64,000 nucleotides of DNA from Natrarchaeobius oligotrophus (GTDB lineage Archaea; Halobacteriota; Halobacteria; Halobacteriales; Natrialbaceae), in NCBI RefSeq assembly GCF_003841465.1, contig NZ_REFZ01000006.1:62001-126000 (forward strand), written 5' to 3'. Numbering within the stretch: the stretch's first letter is position 1; the number at the start of each line of letters is the position of its first letter. This document shows positions 7,995 to 15,176 of the stretch, one piece after another. A model generated the notes under the pieces. It saw only the letters and a program-made list of their open reading frames with translations. It was not told the DNA's origin and ran no database searches. The translations under genes and the position numbers were made by a program.

Positions 7995-8945
7995 ATGGGA
8001 TCGGCCGGAGTGAACGACCCCCGTTCGGACGCCGATCGCGTTCTGATCCTCAATCCCGTCAGCGGCGACGGCACGCGCGTCGACGACGTCGTCGAACTGG
8101 CGGGCGATCACGATTTCGAAATTCGTCGAACCCGCCGGGTCGGGGACGCGACGCGACTTGCTCGAGAGGCGGCGTCCGACGCGGACCTCGTGGCCGCCGC
8201 CGGCGGCGACGGAACGGTGAACGAGGTCGTCAACGGCGTCGTCGCGGCGGAGGCCCTCGAATCGACGACCGTCGCCGTCGTCCCGACGGGGACGGGAAAC
8301 AACTTCGCCGCGAACGTCGGCGTCGACGGCGTCGAGATCGCCTTCGAGGTGATCGAACGCGGTCGACGCCGAACGATCGACCTCGGAATCGCCGACGACC
8401 GGGCGTTCGTCAACTCCTGCGTCGGCGGCGTCACCGCCGAAGCCAGCAGCGAGACGTCCTCGGAGAGCAAACGCGAACTGGGCGTTCTCGCCTACGTGAA
8501 AACCACGTTCGAGACGTTCCGATCGTTCGAGTCGCTTCCGCTGGCGGTCGAGACGGTCGCGGAACCCGACGGGGTCCGCGAACGGACCTGGGAGGGCGAC
8601 GCGCTGTTCGTCCTCGTCGGCAACTGCCGGCGGTTCACCGGATCGCGAACCGCTCAGGGCAACGTCGAGGACGGACTGCTCGAGGTGACGATCGTCGAAG
8701 ACGCTCCGGCGACGGATCTCCTCGGCGACGCGGCCCTGGAGCGGTTGCTCGGTCGCGACAGCACCCACATCGTTCGCCGCCGGACCCCGTCGCTCACGAT
8801 CGAGAGCCGCCGGAACGCCGTCGAGTACAGTCTCGACGGCGAGATACTCGAGACCGAACGGCTCACGCTCGAGATCGACCCTCGCGCGCTCGAGATTGCG
8901 GTGGGAGATCGGTATCGTCCAGAACCCGACGACGGGACGCGGTGA
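7995..8945 (+). CDS. Diacylglycerol/lipid kinase family protein (YegS-like)
   Basis: A 316-residue protein with a DAGK catalytic domain. It has an ILNPVSGDG loop (about 17-25), the nucleotide motif AAGGDGTVNEVVNG (about 70-83) and PTGTGNNFA (about 102-110), followed by the beta-rich C-terminal domain with a VEDGLLEV strand (about 228-235). Haloarchaeal members probably phosphorylate archaeal lipids, though some of this family act on NAD or sphingoid bases; the substrate is not determined. The start at the ATG before a short polar stretch puts the first strand at residue 14, as usual. Confidence 0.9.
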   Translation: MGSAGVNDPRSDADRVLILNPVSGDGTRVDDVVELAGDHDFEIRRTRRVGDATRLAREAASDADLVAAAGGDGTVNEVVNGVVAAEALESTTVAVVPTGTGNNFAANVGVDGVEIAFEVIERGRRRTIDLGIADDRAFVNSCVGGVTAEASSETSSESKRELGVLAYVKTTFETFRSFESLPLAVETVAEPDGVRERTWEGDALFVLVGNCRRFTGSRTAQGNVEDGLLEVTIVEDAPATDLLGDAALERLLGRDSTHIVRRRTPSLTIESRRNAVEYSLDGEILETERLTLEIDPRALEIAVGDRYRPEPDDGTR

Positions 8946-9177
8946 TCGACCCCGAGTCAGCGTCACGCGCTCCCGGACGAGTCGCGTCGCTGATCGATCG
9001 TGCTCTCGCTTTCTCGTGAACGTATCGCCGGTCGAGAACGAACGCGATACACGGGATCGTCCTCGCCGCGCTCGCCGGGCGTCGTCGGTAGCGTCGGCCG
9101 TCCGCTCGAGGACGGCGACGGGGTCGACGCCGCGGAAAGACGATACTGGTTTCAAGAGCCGTTACGATTGTGGACGT

Positions 9178-9738
9178 ATGACCTCATCGACCGAAGAGCC
9201 GGAGCACGAAAACGCGTCACAGGACGTGATCGCGGTCGACGAAGACGACGCCGAGCTCGAACTCGTCAACCGACTCGAGGCGCACACGGGAGACGGGATC
9301 CGCCACCGCGCGTTCACGTCGCTCGTGTTCGACCAGGACGACAACATCCTGCTGGCCCAGCGAGCCCCCGAAAAACGACTCTGGGGGAGCTACTGGGACG
9401 GCACCGTCGCTTCACATCCCGTCGAGGGCCAGAGCCAGGAGGACGCCACGCGACGGCGACTCGAGGAGGAACTCGGCATTACGCCCGACCAGTACGACGA
9501 CTTGCGGCTCACCGATCGGTTCGAGTACAAACGCTACTTCGAGAACGAAGGGGTCGAACACGAGGTGTGTGCAGTCCTGAAGGTGACGCTGTCGGACCGC
9601 AGCCTCGAGCCGAACGAAGAGGAGGTCGCGGGACTGCTGTGGGTGCCGTACGAACGGCTGCACTCGAACCCGGAGTGGTACCGACAGCTCCGTCTCTGCC
9701 CCTGGTTCGAGATCGCGATGCGCCGCGACGTTCGGTGA
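9178..9738 (+). CDS. NUDIX protein of the isopentenyl-diphosphate isomerase type I family, catalytic Cys replaced
   Basis: A 186-residue protein. It has an Idi-like entry (HRAFTSLVFDQ), a WGSYWDGTVASHP segment (about 82-94), the NUDIX box-like helix EDATRRRLEEELGI (about 101-114) and a VEHEVCAVL strand (about 140-148) corresponding to the catalytic Glu strand. In characterised type I isomerases a catalytic Cys stands just before the SHP or GHP of this first motif; here it is Ala (VASHP). It may therefore act as another NUDIX hydrolase or use a changed mechanism. Haloarchaea often carry the unrelated type II isomerase as well. The start was chosen at the ATG 9 nt after a weak TATA-like region. 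Confidence 0.75.
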   Translation: MTSSTEEPEHENASQDVIAVDEDDAELELVNRLEAHTGDGIRHRAFTSLVFDQDDNILLAQRAPEKRLWGSYWDGTVASHPVEGQSQEDATRRRLEEELGITPDQYDDLRLTDRFEYKRYFENEGVEHEVCAVLKVTLSDRSLEPNEEEVAGLLWVPYERLHSNPEWYRQLRLCPWFEIAMRRDVR

Positions 9739-10037
9739 GTGGCTTCTCCCGGCCGCCGTACTCCGTCTCGCCGAACGTCTGCCATCCCGTTTGACGGAAT
9801 CGTCCCGCGGTCGCGTCGAGTCCCCGATCGAACGTTCGAGTCGATCGGAACGCTGGCGCGGCCGCGGGTCCGTCGCGTCGACGATTCAGCCGATCTGCCG
9901 TACCGAGTTTCCGGTGTTCCCGACTGTCGCGTCGTACGCTCTGCTATCGATTGACAAATGGTATCATGCAACAAGGCTTATTACGTCTCTCTCCGTAACG
10001 TTCCGTGCGGACCGACAGAACCGGTCCATGTGACGAA
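9739..10037. other. Intergenic region before the 10038 gene
   Basis: No gene is seen. An AT-richer segment at about 9955-9990 (a GGTATCATG stretch, then GGCTTATTACG) probably carries the promoter of the gene at 10038. Confidence 0.35.
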
Positions 10038-10355
10038 ATGAGCTCCCCACCACCGGAAACCGAGACGCACGAAGTGACGCTCTCCAGAGAAGAGCAATGG
10101 GTCGTCCACCACGTGCTGGCCACCCTCGTCGACGACGCACTCGACGACGACGAGACGCCGCCAGCGTGGATACTCGAGGTGTTCGAGACGATCGAATCCG
10201 AGGACGAACCGGAGACGTTCACCAGCCGACAGGTTCGGCGGCTCTCCGAGGAGTTGTGCGAGTATCTCGAGGAGGAGGAGACGCCACAGCGAGATTACGT
10301 CCACGGATCGGCCGTCCTCGAGACCCTCGAGGACGAACTCGGTTCCCCGGCGTAG
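10038..10355 (+). CDS. Conserved haloarchaeal hypothetical protein, acidic helical
   Basis: A 105-residue soluble acidic protein. A helix starting SREEQWVVHHVLATLVDDAL (about 14-33) is followed by a WILEVFETIE helix and a TSRQVRRLSEELCEYL helix (about 66-81), giving an all-helical bundle. No catalytic motif is visible and the family is not recognised. The ATG at 10038 is preferred over an upstream GTG in frame because the residues between are arginine-rich and unlike haloarchaeal N-termini. It is convergent with the membrane-protein gene at 10369, with a short T-run (TTTTTA) in the 13-bp gap. Confidence 0.7.
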   Translation: MSSPPPETETHEVTLSREEQWVVHHVLATLVDDALDDDETPPAWILEVFETIESEDEPETFTSRQVRRLSEELCEYLEEEETPQRDYVHGSAVLETLEDELGSPA

Positions 10356-10368
10356 GGAACGGACGTTT

Positions 10369-10686
10369 TTAGGGCCGGGTGGTCGCCCAGACCGCCGTCA
10401 GCGCCAGTAACACCGCCGGAGCCAGCGGCAGGATCAACAGCGCGAACAGGTAGCCGACGTCCGGCGGCCAGAGGATGATCGACACCGGCGCGACGATGAA
10501 CGCGAGCACGATCACGCCGACGAGCACCCAGCCTCGCCAGTCGAACTCCCGGTCGGCGCGTGCGGGATGGGTCGGCTCCTCGACCCACTCGCCGTCGTCC
10601 GACGTCTCCCCGTCGTCGCGCCGTCGACCGTCGTCGTCGAACGCCGATGGATCGTGAACGTAGCCGCCGTCGTCGCTCGAGGTCAC
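10369..10686 (-). CDS. Small membrane protein with acidic N-terminal half
   Basis: A 105-residue protein read from a GTG at 10686. The first 55 residues are charged and disordered-looking. Two hydrophobic segments follow (WVLVGVIVLAFIVAPVSIIL, about 60-79, and YLFALLILPLAPAVLLALTAVW, about 86-107), giving a hairpin in the membrane. The function is unknown. The upstream in-frame extension to 10818 is rich in arginine and is discarded as shadow coding. Confidence 0.6.
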   Translation of the reverse strand: MTSSDDGGYVHDPSAFDDDGRRRDDGETSDDGEWVEEPTHPARADREFDWRGWVLVGVIVLAFIVAPVSIILWPPDVGYLFALLILPLAPAVLLALTAVWATTRP

Positions 10687-10857
10687 GCGTGGTCGTAGCG
10701 TCCGGGCGATCAAAGCAGTCACGGTTCGTTCCGCAGTTCGTTTCGCGTTCGATCGGGCGTCGGTCGCTCGACCCGGCGGTTCGTCCGAACACTCGGCACG
10801 CCGCGATCGTCCGCGCACATCGAGGAGTCGCGCCGAATCAGCGGTCCGTTCGATCGC

Positions 10858-11898
10858 TCAGTACTCGCTGTCGGGACGGACGACGACCTTTCCGAATCCG
10901 TCTCGTCCCTCCACGATTTCGTGGGCGCGCGCCGTCTCGCTCATCGGCAGCACCTCCCGAGTCGCCGGTTCGAAGGTGCCGTCCCAGACGAGTTCCATCA
11001 CGTCGTCGACCTGCCCGGGAGTCCCCATCGTCGAACCGATGATGTTGAGCTGATTCCAGAATATTCGCGGAATGTCCGTCTTCGGGTTGCCACCGGCGGT
11101 CCCTCCGCAGGTGACCAGCCGTCCGTTCTTCGCCAGGCTCTTGATCGAGTCCCGCCAAGTCCCCGCTCCGACGTAGTCGACGACGACGTCGACGCCCCGC
11201 TTCCCCGTCTTCTCGCGGACCCACTCCGCGAAGTCGCGTTGCTCGTAGTTGACCGCGTGATCCGCGCCGTACTCGCGGGCGTGTTCGAGTTTCTCCTCCG
11301 TGCTCCCGGTCGCGTACACCTCCGCACCTGCATAGTCGGCGATCTGTACCGCGGCGTGGCCGACGCCGCCGCTGGCTCCGAGCACCAGCACCGACTCGCC
11401 CGCCTCGAGGTCGGCGCGGTCGATCAACATCCGCCAGGCAGTCTGAAAGACGAGCGTGGACGATCCGGCGGTGATCCAGTCGACCCGTTCGGGTACCGGG
11501 ATCAGGTTGTCCTCGGGGACGGCGGCGTACTCCGAGTGGACGCCGGTCACGTGCTCGCCGATGAGATGAAAGTTGACGCAGAGGGTGGGATCGCCGTGTC
11601 GACAGAACTCGCAGTCGCCACAGTTCACCCCCGCCGTGAGCGCGACCCGGTCGCCTGGTTCGAACCTGGAGACGTCCGGTCCGACGTCTTCGACGATCCC
11701 GGCGGCGTCGCTGCCCGGCACGTGGGGCATCTCGAGCGAGAGCGTCGGCAATCCACGACGGACCCAGACGTCGAGGTGGTTGAGGGCGCCGGCTTTGACG
11801 TCGACGAGCACCTCGTCGCGGCCGACCTCGGGGTCGGGGTACTCGCCGTACTCGATGACGTCGGTTCCGCCGTGTTCGGTTATCTTGACTGCCTGCAT
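10858..11898 (-). CDS. Zinc-dependent alcohol dehydrogenase/quinone oxidoreductase family protein
   Basis: A 346-residue MDR-family enzyme. The GroES-like domain spans about 1-150. It carries the GDRVALTAGVNCGDCEFC structural-zinc lobe with four Cys (about 93-112, last Cys in DPTLC) and catalytic-zone residues HVPGSDAAGIVE (about 59-70). A Rossmann NAD(P) domain follows, with VLVLGASGGVGHAAVQIA (about 171-188). The GASGGVG loop suggests NADPH preference as in quinone oxidoreductases, while the cysteine lobe is ADH-like. The substrate is unknown. The gene is monocistronic, divergent from the MoaB-like gene. Confidence 0.9.
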   Translation of the reverse strand: MQAVKITEHGGTDVIEYGEYPDPEVGRDEVLVDVKAGALNHLDVWVRRGLPTLSLEMPHVPGSDAAGIVEDVGPDVSRFEPGDRVALTAGVNCGDCEFCRHGDPTLCVNFHLIGEHVTGVHSEYAAVPEDNLIPVPERVDWITAGSSTLVFQTAWRMLIDRADLEAGESVLVLGASGGVGHAAVQIADYAGAEVYATGSTEEKLEHAREYGADHAVNYEQRDFAEWVREKTGKRGVDVVVDYVGAGTWRDSIKSLAKNGRLVTCGGTAGGNPKTDIPRIFWNQLNIIGSTMGTPGQVDDVMELVWDGTFEPATREVLPMSETARAHEIVEGRDGFGKVVVRPDSEY

Positions 11899-11984
11899 AC
11901 GCGAACCAGACGACGACGCCGTCCAAAAAGGTGGGCGCTGTTGCGTGCGTAGCGTTATTCAAACCGGCGCTCGAACGCCTCTCC

Positions 11985-12581
11985 ATGAACGAGACGGAGT
12001 CGGATCCGAAATCGAGCGCGACGGACCCGGACGCCGCGTCGTCGCCGCTTGGCGCGGGCGTCGTCACCATCGCTTCCACGCGGACGCTCGAGTCCGATGC
12101 GGCAGGGGAGGCGATCGGTACGGCGATCGAGCGAGCGGGTCACGACCTCGCGACGAGAGAACACGTCGGACCCGACCACGATCGGGTGCAGGCCATCGTC
12201 CTGCGGATCATCGAGCGCAAGGACGTCGACGTCGTCGTCACCGCCGGAGCGGCGGGGGTCGAGCCGAGTGACGTCGCCATCGAGGCGATCGAGCCGCTGC
12301 TCGAGAAGGAACTGTCCTCGTTTCGCGAGCTCTTCACCACCCTCGCCTACCAGGAGGTCGGCACGCGGGTCGTCGCCGCACGGACGCTGGCGGGGGTCGC
12401 CCAGGGAACGCTCGTCTTCTGTCTCCCCGGTAACGTCGACGCCGCGAGGTTGGGAATCGAGGAGATCATCGTCCCCGAAGCCGCACATCTCGTCGAACTG
12501 GTGCGCACGGACGGCACAGCTAGCGACGGTGACGAAACTGATTCAGCCGCCGAGACGGTATCGACGGACGACGATCGATGA
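11985..12581 (+). CDS. MoaB/Mog-like molybdopterin-binding protein with a divergent active-site loop
   Basis: A 198-residue protein with the MoaB fold. It has an ITIAS-like first strand (VVTIASTRTL), an IIERKDVDVVVT strand, then TAGAAGVEPSDVAIEAIEPLL (about 87-107), ELFTTLAYQEVGTRVV and FCLPGN (about 152-157). In MoaB and MogA the loop is normally TGGTG followed by a conserved Asp; here it reads TAGAAG while the Asp of PSDV is kept. It may still bind molybdopterin, or it may be a specialised paralogue. The stop overlaps the start of the cyclo-ligase gene (ATGA), so the two are translationally coupled. The ATG at 11985 fits better than an in-frame start upstream at 11931. Confidence 0.82.
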   Translation: MNETESDPKSSATDPDAASSPLGAGVVTIASTRTLESDAAGEAIGTAIERAGHDLATREHVGPDHDRVQAIVLRIIERKDVDVVVTAGAAGVEPSDVAIEAIEPLLEKELSSFRELFTTLAYQEVGTRVVAARTLAGVAQGTLVFCLPGNVDAARLGIEEIIVPEAAHLVELVRTDGTASDGDETDSAAETVSTDDDR

Positions 12582-13300
12582 GCCCCACCGGTACCACCGA
12601 CAAGGAATCGATCCGACAGCGGATCTGGGACGACCTCGAGGAGAGCGGCCTCGCCCGGTTTCCGTTTCCGCCACACGGGCGAATTCCGAACTACGAGAAC
12701 GCCGCCGCGGCGGCCGATCGGCTGGCCGACGAACCCGAGTGGACCGAAGCCGCAGCGATCAAAGCGAACCCCGACGCGCCACAGCTCCCGGTCCGGCGGC
12801 GCGCCCTGCGTGAGGGAAAGACCGTCTACATGGCCGTACCCCGCCTTCGGGACGAGCGATGTTTTCTGGAACTCGACCCGGCCGACCTCGAGAGTTACGA
12901 CGAGGCGACGACCGTCTCCGGTTCGTCGAAACACGGACGCCCGGTCCTTCCCGACGAGGTCGAACGGATCGACCTGATCGTCACCGGGAGCGTCGCCGTC
13001 ACCGACGGCGGCGGACGGATCGGCAAGGGCGAGGGCTACAGCGATCTCGAATACGCTATTCTGCGCGAACTCGATCTCGTCGACGCCGAGACGCCCGTCG
13101 CCACGACCGTTCACGAGCGACAGGTGATCGACGACGCCGCGGCACTCGACGACCACGACGTCCCGATGGACCTGATCGTCACGCCCGAACGGGTTCGTCG
13201 ACCCGACGCACGCGAGCCCCCGACCGGAATCGACTGGGGCCGCCTCGAGGCCGAGCGACTCGATGAGATTCCGGTGCTCGAGCGGCTCCGGGAGGCTTAA
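12578..13300 (+). CDS. 5-formyltetrahydrofolate cyclo-ligase family protein
   Basis: A 240-residue protein of the archaeal cyclo-ligase type. The N-terminal helix is KESIRQRIWDDLEE. An early PPHGRIPNYENA segment and a KTVYMAVPRLRDERCFLEL strand set precede the conserved glycine-rich GKGEGYSDLEYAI (about 149-161), which forms the nucleotide/phosphate loop. A C-terminal DLIVTPERV strand (about 207-215) matches the family. The family converts 5-formyl-THF to methenyl-THF; archaeal members may act on other folates or be methenyl-THF synthase-domain relatives. It is coupled to the MoaB-like gene by a 4-bp overlap, linking two pterin-related activities. Confidence 0.85.
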   Translation: MSPTGTTDKESIRQRIWDDLEESGLARFPFPPHGRIPNYENAAAAADRLADEPEWTEAAAIKANPDAPQLPVRRRALREGKTVYMAVPRLRDERCFLELDPADLESYDEATTVSGSSKHGRPVLPDEVERIDLIVTGSVAVTDGGGRIGKGEGYSDLEYAILRELDLVDAETPVATTVHERQVIDDAAALDDHDVPMDLIVTPERVRRPDAREPPTGIDWGRLEAERLDEIPVLERLREA

Positions 13301-13396
13301 CGAGGACCGGTTTGCACGGGAGCGTCGCGTTCTCGCACGTTCGTTTACGTCGAACCGGAAGCGAGCGGACGCGTTGCGGTCGGTACTTCGCGACGT

Positions 13397-13445
13397 GTCT
13401 GACGCCTATACGCGCGTCTGACGCCTAGAGGACGCGTTTGACGCT
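13397..13445. repeat. Three direct repeats, about 19-nt period
   Basis: GTCTGACGCCTA occurs exactly at 13397-13408 and 13416-13427. A degenerate third copy (GTTTGACGCT) is at 13436-13445. The spacing is 19 and 20 nt. The role is unknown. Confidence 0.75.
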
Positions 13446-13460
13446 CGGCGGGACCGACGG

Positions 13461-13580
13461 ACGCACGTACCCGTGGTGCGTGCTCGAGAGCGGAAAGAAG
13501 TACCCCGGGAACGCGAACAGCGCGTTCCGGGTGCCAGAACCGCAGGGTGCGACGCGGGCCGGTGCAGCGGAACCCGCGTC
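13461..13580 (+). ncRNA. Candidate structured RNA: three hairpins in a row
   Basis: Hairpin 1 pairs ACGCAC (13461-13466) with GTGCGT (13476-13481). Hairpin 2 pairs GGAACGCG (13508-13515) with CGCGTTCC (13521-13528), extended past a bulged G by CCC/GGG. Hairpin 3 pairs GACGCGGG (13551-13558) with CCCGCGTC (13573-13580), with an inner CCG/CGG. The strand is unproven since hairpins look alike on both strands; plus is given for convenience. Confidence 0.35.
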
Positions 13581-13720
13581 GAAACGGTATGGCAATGGTG
13601 GGGGAAGGGTGCTGTGGTGGGATTGCTGGAAGTCACGGGAATAGGCGTGGGTGCCTCAGGTGGGGTCTGCCCGTCGACCTCCAACGATAGCTACCGGTGG
13701 GAACTACTTGAACGGGGTTG

Positions 13721-13732
13721 ACGGTATACCGT
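13721..13732. repeat. 12-bp perfect palindrome
   Basis: ACGGTATACCGT, self-complementary over all 12 bases, in the gene-free region. It could be a protein-binding site. Confidence 0.5.
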
Positions 13733-13935
13733 TCTTACGCCGAATTCCCTCGGATTTAACCCGGATTTAATCACCCGTTATCGGCCCCGAGACCGTTCAT
13801 ATCTCCAGAACTCTGAAAAGTTGCTCCGCTGTCAATACCGGCGGACACGACGGCCGAGCGGTGAGCGTACTGAGTCGGTTCCGTACAACGCCGACCCGCC
13901 GCGGTTGCATCGGAAAATCGCGACAGCGACTCGTC

Positions 13936-14262
13936 TCAGTCGACCAGTTCCTCGGCGACCAACGAGGCGTCGACCAGCTGCGGGTCGACGGCGAGATCGA
14001 GCTGTCCGCGCACGAACTCCGGAATCGTATCGCGCGCGTAGACGACCGTCCGTAGCTCGTCGGTCAGATCGCGGACGATCGGAATCGTCGTCGCCTGGCC
14101 GACGTCCGTCAGGACGTACAACCCGGCGTCGACGATTCCCGCCTCCTCGAGCTGGGGGCGCGTGACGACGCCCTCGAGACGAACGACGTCGGCTCCTTCG
14201 GCCTCGAGGGCCGTCGTGATGTCGTCGTCGTCGGGACCGACGACGATTGCGCGTCCGGTCAT
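13936..14262 (-). CDS. DUF7126-type protein, degenerate TrkA-N/Rossmann-like domain
   Basis: A 108-residue single-domain protein. It begins with a Rossmann-like strand and loop, [24 protein letters not shown] (about 4-27), resembling TrkA-N NAD-binding domains, but the glycine-rich loop is replaced by GPDDDD. A second strand pair ([21 protein letters not shown], about 46-66) matches the TrkA-N region after the nucleotide loop. It starts inside the stop of guaAb (ATGA overlap) and is third in the pyrG-guaAb-DUF7126 run, so it is probably co-expressed with GMP and CTP synthesis. I recall relatives being labelled as CTP synthetase by position only. Confidence 0.7.
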   Translation of the reverse strand: MTGRAIVVGPDDDDITTALEAEGADVVRLEGVVTRPQLEEAGIVDAGLYVLTDVGQATTIPIVRDLTDELRTVVYARDTIPEFVRGQLDLAVDPQLVDASLVAEELVD

Positions 14263-15176
14263 TCGTACTCGATCGTCGCCGGAGGCTTGTGTGTCACGTC
14301 GTAGACGACGCGCGCGACGTTTTCGTTGGTTCCGGTGATCCGCGACTGGATCCGCTGGAGCGTCTCCCAGTCGATCTCCTGTGCGCGTGCGGTCATCCCG
14401 TCTCGCGAGTCGACCGAGCGGACGGAAACGACCCAGCCGTGGACGCGGTTGTCACCTTTGACGCCGGTCGCCTTGCCGATCACCGCGGCGAGGGCCTGCC
14501 AGGGCTCGTACTCCTCGAGTTCGTCTTCGACGACGTGACAGGCCTCGCGAGCCACCTCGAGTTTTTCCTCGGTCACCTCGCCGATGACGCGGACGGCGAG
14601 TCCGGGACCGGGGAAGGGCATTCGCTCGGCGACGACCTCCTCGAGGCCGAGGTGGCGAGCCACCTCCCGGACCTCGTCCTTGTAGAGGTCGCGGACGGGT
14701 TCGACGATGCCGTCGAAGTCGACCACGTCGGGGAGGCCGCCGACGTTGTGGTGGGACTTGATCCCGCCTTCGCTCTCGATGCGGTCGGGGTAGATGGTTC
14801 CCTGGACGAGGTAGTCCGCGCCGGCCTCGGTCGCCTCGCGTTCGAACTCGCGGATGAACTGCTCGCCGATCACGGCGCGTTTCTCCTCCGGGTCCGTGAC
14901 GCCCGAGAGCGCCTCGAGGAACCGATCCGTGGCGTCGACGACCCGTAGCGACTCCATGTAGTCGAACGTCTCCTCGATCTGTGCGGTCTCGCCTTTCCGC
15001 ATGAGGCCGGTGTCGACGTACACCGGCGTGAGGCGGTCGCCGATGGCCTCGTAGGCGAGTGCGGCGGCGACCGAGGAGTCGACGCCGCCCGAGAGGGCGA
15101 TGACGGCGTTCGCGTCGCCGATTTCGGTTTCGATCTCTTCGACTGCGCTGGGGACGAACGTGTCGGTGTCTACCAT
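14259..15176 (-). CDS. guaAb: GMP synthase subunit B (ATP pyrophosphatase domain)
   Basis: A 305-residue protein. The P-loop of N-type ATP pyrophosphatases, [15 protein letters not shown] (about 28-42), activates XMP by adenylation. The C-terminal dimerisation domain ends in [15 protein letters not shown], the usual GMP synthase tail. Archaea have separate glutaminase (subunit A) and synthetase polypeptides; subunit A is not in this window. The start overlaps the pyrG stop by one base (TGATG), so the two are expressed together. Confidence 0.96.
   Translation of the reverse strand: MVDTDTFVPSAVEEIETEIGDANAVIALSGGVDSSVAAALAYEAIGDRLTPVYVDTGLMRKGETAQIEETFDYMESLRVVDATDRFLEALSGVTDPEEKRAVIGEQFIREFEREATEAGADYLVQGTIYPDRIESEGGIKSHHNVGGLPDVVDFDGIVEPVRDLYKDEVREVARHLGLEEVVAERMPFPGPGLAVRVIGEVTEEKLEVAREACHVVEDELEEYEPWQALAAVIGKATGVKGDNRVHGWVVSVRSVDSRDGMTARAQEIDWETLQRIQSRITGTNENVARVVYDVTHKPPATIEYE

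Larger units (their letters stand above)
13301..13935. other. Gene-free region with repeats and hairpins, candidate non-coding RNA
   Basis: 635 bp between convergent genes. No frame looks like a haloarchaeal protein. The region holds three direct repeats at 13397-13445, three consecutive hairpins at 13461-13580, G-rich sequence to about 13680, a palindrome at 13721-13732 and a doubled 9-mer at 13751-13770. I searched by eye for RNase P RNA (GAGGAAAGTC) and SRP RNA helix 8 (GGAAGGGAGCA) signatures on both strands and did not find them. Confidence 0.45.

Noticed and set aside
13440-13720. RNase P RNA or SRP RNA
   Set aside because: The core conserved motifs were looked for on both strands and not found.
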